From: Planctomycetota bacterium
GTDB taxonomy: Bacteria > Planctomycetota > UBA11346
DNA length: 6,832 bases
Assembly: GCA_024641365.1 (NCBI GenBank)
Contig: JAHEDF010000205.1
Coordinates: 1-6,832 of the forward strand
Direction of reading: 5' to 3'
Part shown: in pieces, positions 5,561-6,832 of the stretch
How positions within the stretch are numbered: the stretch's first letter is position 1
Layout of the letters: the number at the start of each line of letters is the position of its first letter
Notes under the pieces: generated by a model
What the model was told of the DNA's origin: nothing
What the model saw: the letters and a program-made list of their open reading frames with translations, nothing else
Databases searched by the model: none
Program-made: the position numbers and the translations under genes

Positions 5561-6832
5561 TCTACACCGCCAAATACAGACAGTCCATCTCCAGGCATAT
5601 ACAATGCTTGGTTTGCTACTGCAGTTGCAGGATTGGCAATGCCTGTGGTGGGTGAATGCTTTTCATCCGTTAAATTACGGCCATCAATAAATACAGACAG
5701 GCCTTTTCTTGTGCGATATCCGGCACGTGCACTTACTAACACAAAACTATCATTATCAGTGGTATTGGCATAATCGAGCGCATAGGCACTTTGCCATTCT
5801 GCTCCCGCGCCCAAGTACCATCCTTCATAATGCCACATTAATTCTGCGCGCACAGCATGCTCCGGAAGGCCTGGAATAGAATTATTTCCATATACACGGT
5901 CGTCATCGAAGGTAAATTGCCCCCAATTGTACAGTAAATTGAGGTCAAATCGGTCTTGTTCTGCAATCGCATTTCGTAATACAGTAATTACAGAACCATA
6001 TTCAATGCCGAGGTGGGTAGTTTTATCCGCATTTAAGGTGCGACTTTGTCCGGGCGAAACTTGGTAGGATAATAATTCTTGATCGACCCACGCGTAATAA
6101 AAGGTCAGATCATATGTATAATCATCGGTTGTGCCGCGCGATCCTAATTCCGCAGTCCACGCGGATTGCGCTTGCACATCGGGAGCAAATGAAACCGGAC
6201 TCCCGGTGGTTAAATCACCCCATGTGGGCGGTTCATAACTGCGACTGAAATTCGTGTATAACTGTGCTTCTTTGCACGCGTCCCAGATGGCGCCAATTTT
6301 TGGATTTACAGCGTGAAACGTGCGTGAACCTGAGCCATCGCCATCAGATAAAAATGTATCTGCATAGTCACGCTCATATTCGCCAACTTGAACACCTATA
6401 ACGAAAGAAAATTCTGGTATAATAAAAAAGCGATCTTCGCTATATAATTCTAACGACTGTGCCGTTAAATCGGCGCTGGAATTTAAATTGCCATAGCCAC
6501 CATTTACATTGACGTAGCGTTCATCATTCACATAGCCAATTGCGCCATTAAAACCCAGAGTAAAGCGATTGGCAAAATCACTTATCGGTGCCTCGCTGAC
6601 AAAACGAAGCATCCCCGCATAATCATTGGAATATTGATCAACAACGGGCCCAAAAGATGGACTAAAGGCGAGTGGATGAAATAAATCTTTATTAGTCCAC
6701 GACAGTCCCGCGTCAAAGCGTTCGGTGCCCCACATTGCTGACATAATATCAGCAATGCGGTAGAGCGGATAATCTCGTTTTTGATCAAAGGATTGTAACG
6801 TTGCTTGTCGTGGATCAGCATCAAATTGCGCT
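5548..6832 (-). CDS. TonB-dependent outer-membrane receptor, C-terminal part
   Basis: The frame is open to the right edge of the window, giving 427 residues of a larger receptor; the signal peptide, TonB box and plug domain are outside. An internal ATG at 6744 is not the start, because coding sequence continues upstream of it (QKRDYPLYRIADIMSAMWG). What is visible is beta-barrel: alternating aromatic strands, SRSYEPPTWGDL (from about fragment residue 196), an NADKTTHLGIEYGS strand typical of siderophore-type receptors, the NLTDEKHSPTTG block near the end, and a terminal GVEWTY with a C-terminal aromatic residue as the BAM complex requires. Such receptors import iron complexes, other metal chelates, vitamins or glycans with TonB energy. 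The substrate cannot be told from this part. The overlapping downstream BNR gene suggests a secreted or surface partner. Confidence 0.92.
   Translation of the reverse strand, partial: AQFDADPRQATLQSFDQKRDYPLYRIADIMSAMWGTERFDAGLSWTNKDLFHPLAFSPSFGPVVDQYSNDYAGMLRFVSEAPISDFANRFTLGFNGAIGYVNDERYVNVNGGYGNLNSSADLTAQSLELYSEDRFFIIPEFSFVIGVQVGEYERDYADTFLSDGDGSGSRTFHAVNPKIGAIWDACKEAQLYTNFSRSYEPPTWGDLTTGSPVSFAPDVQAQSAWTAELGSRGTTDDYTYDLTFYYAWVDQELLSYQVSPGQSRTLNADKTTHLGIEYGSVITVLRNAIAEQDRFDLNLLYNWGQFTFDDDRVYGNNSIPGLPEHAVRAELMWHYEGWYLGAGAEWQSAYALDYANTTDNDSFVLVSARAGYRTRKGLSVFIDGRNLTDEKHSPTTGIANPATAVANQALYMPGDGLSVFGGVEWTY

Overview
The window holds five protein genes, all on the minus strand, in two clusters separated by a 665-base non-coding region full of repeats and inverted repeats. 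A TonB-dependent outer-membrane receptor means the organism is a diderm. Base composition looks moderate to slightly AT-rich by eye. The moxR / DUF58 / long BatA-type von Willebrand (VWA) set, and the wording of the DUF58 N-terminus, most resemble the Planctomycetota-Verrucomicrobiota-Lentisphaerota group. That placement rests on memory of family sequences and is tentative.

Cluster A is transcribed from right to left. It starts with the C-terminal part of a TonB-dependent receptor (6832 to 5548; the N-terminus lies outside the window). This overlaps a secreted protein with six Asp-box (BNR) repeats (5560 to 4373), annotated in such families as sialidase-like. The two genes are translationally linked. 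The second carries a cysteine cluster (CxCC plus CPH) that an ordinary sialidase does not need, so a role with the receptor, perhaps in metal or metal-complex uptake, is worth considering.

The spacer (3708 to 4372) has no convincing gene. Next to the BNR gene stop is a tandem array of an 8-base unit. About 360 bases further on is a second array of the same unit in the opposite orientation. Between them lie a roughly 100-nt imperfect hairpin with an A-tract loop, a 7-bp palindrome, and a weak terminator-like stem with a T-run. Nearer to moxR are a candidate promoter with a perfect 15-nt palindrome in its spacer and a small leader hairpin.

Cluster B also runs right to left: moxR AAA+ ATPase (3707 to 2655), DUF58 protein (2500 to 1568), and a BatA/VWA membrane protein (1568 to beyond position 1; C-terminus outside the window). 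The DUF58 stop and BatA start share a base (TAATG). In related systems MoxR ATPases act with VWA-domain partners in protein maturation, envelope stress tolerance or metal-centre insertion. Here both partners keep a DxSxS MIDAS motif, so a MoxR/two-VWA chaperone-like module is the natural reading.

No rRNA, tRNA, CRISPR array, insertion sequence or recognised riboswitch was seen. Nothing here is plainly a new defence or mobile system. The least explained parts are the inverted 8-mer arrays with the nested hairpin, and the cysteine-bearing BNR protein coupled to the TonB receptor.
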